Source of the DNA: Streptosporangiaceae bacterium
GTDB taxonomy: Bacteria > Actinomycetota > Actinomycetes > Streptosporangiales > Streptosporangiaceae
Direction: 5' to 3'
Assembly: GCA_030045215.1 (NCBI GenBank)
Contig: JASIBJ010000067.1
Span: 1 to 7,719, forward strand
Length of the DNA stretch: 7,719 nt
Shown one piece after another: positions 6,546 to 7,719 of this stretch. The first letter of the stretch is position 1. The number at the start of each line of letters is the position of its first letter. A program made the position numbers and the translations under genes. A model generated the notes under the pieces. That model searched no databases. It was not told the DNA's origin and saw only the letters and a program-made list of their open reading frames with translations.

Positions 6546-6680
6546 CTATGCCATGTGATGGAAGAAGGTGAGAATGCCGTCGATCCAGCTGTGGACAGTG
6601 TTACCTGCGGAGGCAGGGTTGGAGACTATCCACACGACGATCAGGATCGCCACGATAATGCCGATCGTCTTCTGCAGCAA
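6546..6680 (-). CDS. 44-residue single-span membrane microprotein, TTG start
   Basis: Short gene not found by ATG/GTG or length-based searches. From TTG 6680 it encodes 44 residues ending at TAG 6546. After a short basic head (LQKT) comes one strongly hydrophobic helix (residues 6-19, Ile/Val/Leu-rich, closing with VVW). Next is a turn, SNPASAGNTVHSW (20-32), and a second amphipathic or hydrophobic tail, IDGILTFFHHMA (33-44). The start is forced: an in-frame TGA lies upstream with no ATG or GTG between, and GGAGG at 6691-6695 is 10 bases before TTG. The layout of Lys head, Ile/Val helix, N-P-x-x-A-G, T-V-x-x-W and T-F-F end resembles short uncharacterised actinomycete membrane proteins I recall, but I cannot run a search. 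It lies alone, about 350 bases upstream of the SCP2-type gene. Function unknown. Confidence 0.72.
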   Translation of the reverse strand: MLQKTIGIIVAILIVVWIVSNPASAGNTVHSWIDGILTFFHHMA

Positions 6681-6690
6681 TGTGAGTTCG

Positions 6691-6695
6691 CCTCC
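6691..6695 (-). promoter_or_regulatory. Ribosome binding site of the 44-residue microprotein
   Basis: A perfect GGAGG on the minus strand, 10 bases ahead of TTG 6680 and 13 ahead of CTG 6677. It decides that a non-ATG codon is used, since no other start exists in this frame downstream of the TGA. Confidence 0.6.
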
Positions 6696-6784
6696 CGACC
6701 CTCGTCGAAGTGCGCGGGGTCACGGTCGCATGCCGACTGATGCAGGCAACCGGGGCCAATCCGATCGCCGTTGGTCCTGATCCA

Positions 6785-6790
6785 ATATTA
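6785..6790 (-). promoter_or_regulatory. Possible -10 box for the microprotein gene
   Basis: TAATAT on the minus strand fits the TANNNT pattern in an otherwise GC-rich region, about 105 bases upstream of TTG 6680. The -35 candidate at 17 bases (CTGATC) matches only three of six consensus bases, so this is tentative. Confidence 0.3.
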
Positions 6791-6832
6791 CCTACCTTGA
6801 CGGGAAAGATCAGCAGGCTGTAGCGGCGATTT

Positions 6833-6860
6833 GCGAATGTCGCATTGCGCGGCAATTCGC
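6833..6860. repeat. 28-bp hairpin-forming sequence
   Basis: GCGAA pairs with TTCGC; after a one-base bulge, TGTCGC pairs with GCGGCA (one G-T wobble) around the loop ATTGC. This gives about 11 paired positions as plus-strand RNA. No T-run follows on either strand. It lies 70-97 bases beyond the stop of the FMN reductase gene and might help end that transcript or block read-through into the microprotein gene. Confidence 0.35.
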
Positions 6861-6883
6861 GGCGCTCCTTGCGATGTCAGGGT

Positions 6884-6903
6884 CCCGGCCGGTGCCGACC
6901 GGG
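6884..6903 (-). terminator. Possible U-less terminator hairpin after the FMN reductase gene
   Basis: On the minus strand CCCGG and CCGGG enclose CG-GCAC-CG, giving eight pairs including one U-G wobble and a four-base loop, 26 bases past the stop at 6930. There is no U-tract, as in many proposed actinomycete terminators; tentative. Confidence 0.35.
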
Positions 6904-6929
6904 CGCGCAAGGCCTGCGGCCGGATGCGG

Positions 6930-7460
6930 TCACGCCTGATCCGCGCGATCGGCCGTAACGCGGGCCGATGCGCTGCCGGCAACTTGAACACGGGCCCGTT
7001 CCAGCCAGCTTTCCAGGACGGGCCCGTCGGCGAACTCCGTCTCGAGCAGGAACAGCCCCGCCGTCGGGCAGGTGGCACCGAGTTCGACGAGGACGGGCTT
7101 GAGCAGCATGTCGGCCGCGAGCGCGTGCTTCCAGTGCCCGCCGAGCATCAGGGGCACGGCCGTGACGCCCGCGAGCGATCCGCCGGCGAACCGGTCGAGG
7201 AACAGCTTGAGCAGGCCGGTGTAGCTGGCCTTGTATGTGGGGCTCGCTACGACCAGCAGATCGCTGTCCTGCACGGCTGCGACAAGCGAGGCCACGCCCG
7301 GATCGGACCAGTCCAGCAGGGCAGCGCCCACATCGGTGAGATCTATGTCCAGATCGGCGGGGCGCCCTGCCAGTCGCTCCGCCACAATGTGCGCAGCCTG
7401 GTAGGTGCGTGATCGGGGCTTTGGGTTTCCGACCACGACTGCGACGCTGCGGAGGCTCAC
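6930..7460 (-). CDS. NAD(P)H-dependent FMN reductase, SsuE-like flavodoxin fold
   Basis: A 176-residue flavoprotein of the NADPH-dependent FMN reductase family (PF03358), which reduces FMN with NAD(P)H, often to feed a partner monooxygenase such as the sulfonate enzyme SsuD. From GTG 7460: first strand SVAVVVGNPKPRSRT (5-19), whose GNPKPRSRT is the FMN phosphate loop; ASPTYKASYTGLLKLFLDR (72-90), the SsuE-type motif beside the isoalloxazine; and PLMLGGHW (103-110). Start choice: the frame stays open to 7694, but the upstream part is Arg/Cys-rich and unlike any family member. GGAG at 7467-7470 is 6 bases before GTG 7460; an ATG at 7472 has its GAGG only one base away and is less likely. No monooxygenase or sulfonate transporter lies in the window, so its partner is unknown. 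It is divergent from the truncated gene at 7617. Confidence 0.88.
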   Translation of the reverse strand: MSLRSVAVVVGNPKPRSRTYQAAHIVAERLAGRPADLDIDLTDVGAALLDWSDPGVASLVAAVQDSDLLVVASPTYKASYTGLLKLFLDRFAGGSLAGVTAVPLMLGGHWKHALAADMLLKPVLVELGATCPTAGLFLLETEFADGPVLESWLERARVQVAGSASARVTADRADQA

Positions 7461-7554
7461 TTCCGACTCCATTCCTCGGTCAATATCCGCGGGCAGTCGC
7501 CGGTCGGCGGGCCCACTGAGTAATCGTCGCCATGATCGGCTCACCCGCGCCAGC

Positions 7555-7583
7555 CGGCAGCAGCTTCCGGCTGCCTGCTGCCG
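7555..7583. repeat. Perfect 9-bp inverted repeat in the divergent intergenic region, possible operator
   Basis: CGGCAGCAG and CTGCTGCCG are perfect arms separated by 11 bases, inside which GCAGC and GGCTGC add a shorter nested dyad. The repeat lies between the divergent FMN reductase gene and the right-edge gene, 33 bases upstream of the latter's ATG, about where a -35/-45 operator would be. Confidence 0.5.
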
Positions 7584-7601
7584 CATCGGGAGTAGCCACG
7601 T

Positions 7602-7607
7602 TAGACT
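7602..7607 (+). promoter_or_regulatory. Possible -10 box of a nearly leaderless transcript
   Basis: TAGACT fits TANNNT and ends nine bases before ATG 7617, so transcription would begin at or within about three bases of the start codon. No ribosome site is present within 15 bases of that ATG. No good -35 is seen. Confidence 0.35.
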
Positions 7608-7616
7608 ATAGCTACT

Positions 7617-7719
7617 ATGTCGATCGGGAAAGACGAGACACGGCCAAAACCGCCGAACCGGACATACCAGGCGCCCGACTCGCCTAATGTTCACCCTGTG
7701 ATCAGCGAAGACCTCCCTC
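7617..7719 (+). CDS. Start of an unrecognised gene, cut by the right edge
   Basis: From ATG 7617 the frame is open to the end of the window (34 codons). An in-frame TAG at 7602 and the absence of other start codons make this ATG the first possible start. The visible part is charged and proline-rich (MSIGKDETRPKPPNR, then QAPDSPNVHPVISEDLP) and looks like a disordered head before a folded domain. I do not recognise the family. There is no ribosome site, consistent with leaderless expression, which is common in actinomycetes. A regulator would fit the divergent position beside the flavin reductase and the inverted repeat, but nothing in the 34 residues shows it. Confidence 0.5.
   Translation, partial: MSIGKDETRPKPPNRTYQAPDSPNVHPVISEDLP

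Noticed and set aside
6797..6826. TTGACG as a plus-strand -35 box
   Set aside because: No TANNNT -10 at 16-18 bases and no plus-strand gene follows.
6831..7412. 193-codon plus-strand open frame over the FMN reductase
   Set aside because: Shadow of the reductase; composition dominated by Gly, Arg, Glu and Gln with no motif.
7461..7694. 78-residue N-terminal extension of the FMN reductase frame
   Set aside because: Arg/Cys-rich, unlike any flavodoxin-fold head, not preceded by a good ribosome site, and it would run across the inverted repeat and the divergent promoter; GTG 7460 with GGAG fits the family N-terminus.

Overview
The window is GC-rich DNA with G/C-biased third codon positions, GTG and TTG starts and short gene gaps. 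Together with the gene content (Tat-exported phosphoesterase, RhtA-like EamA exporter, stand-alone cytoplasmic DsbA-fold protein, SCP2-domain protein paired with a bacterial debranching-type glycosidase), this points to a soil-type actinomycete chromosome. I cannot place it below that rank. No IS element, integrase, tRNA, rRNA or CRISPR repeat is visible, so this looks like ordinary chromosome rather than a mobile island.

Layout, left to right. (1) 1-1400 (+): a phosphoesterase/phospholipase C-type enzyme, cut at the left edge inside its Tat signal peptide. (2) 1393-2397 (-): a ten-helix EamA/RhtA-type exporter, convergent with gene 1 and overlapping it by 8 bases at the stop codons. (3) 2398-2546: a divergent intergenic region with several AT-rich palindromes. 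(4) 2547-3089 (+): a cytoplasmic thioredoxin-fold (DsbA-like) protein with a CPFC active site. (5) 3138-3635 (-): a DUF1992 (DNAJC28-type) protein. (6) 3719-5773 (-) and 5770-6192 (-): a debranching-type glycosidase preceded by a small SCP2 sterol-carrier-type protein. Their stop and start overlap as ATGA, so they are very probably co-translated. (7) 6193-6929: a gene-poor stretch with inverted repeats and one gene that a length cut-off would miss, a 44-residue membrane microprotein at 6546-6680 (-) starting with TTG behind a GGAGG site. (8) 6930-7460 (-): an SsuE-like NAD(P)H-dependent FMN reductase. (9) 7461-7719: a divergent intergenic region with a perfect 9-bp inverted repeat, then the first 34 codons of an unrecognised gene that runs off the right edge and may be transcribed with almost no leader.

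How they fit together. The clearest functional unit is the SCP2-type/debranching pair, possibly followed by the DUF1992 gene on the same strand 83 bases further on. No other glycogen gene is in view, so the real substrate of the glycosidase is open. The flavin reductase and the truncated divergent gene look like an enzyme/regulator-style arrangement around a shared operator, but the second gene's identity is not visible. The items most worth a second look are the 44-residue microprotein, the coupled SCP2-glycosidase pair, and the inverted repeat at 7555-7583. I do not see a convincing new multi-gene defence or biosynthetic system here.
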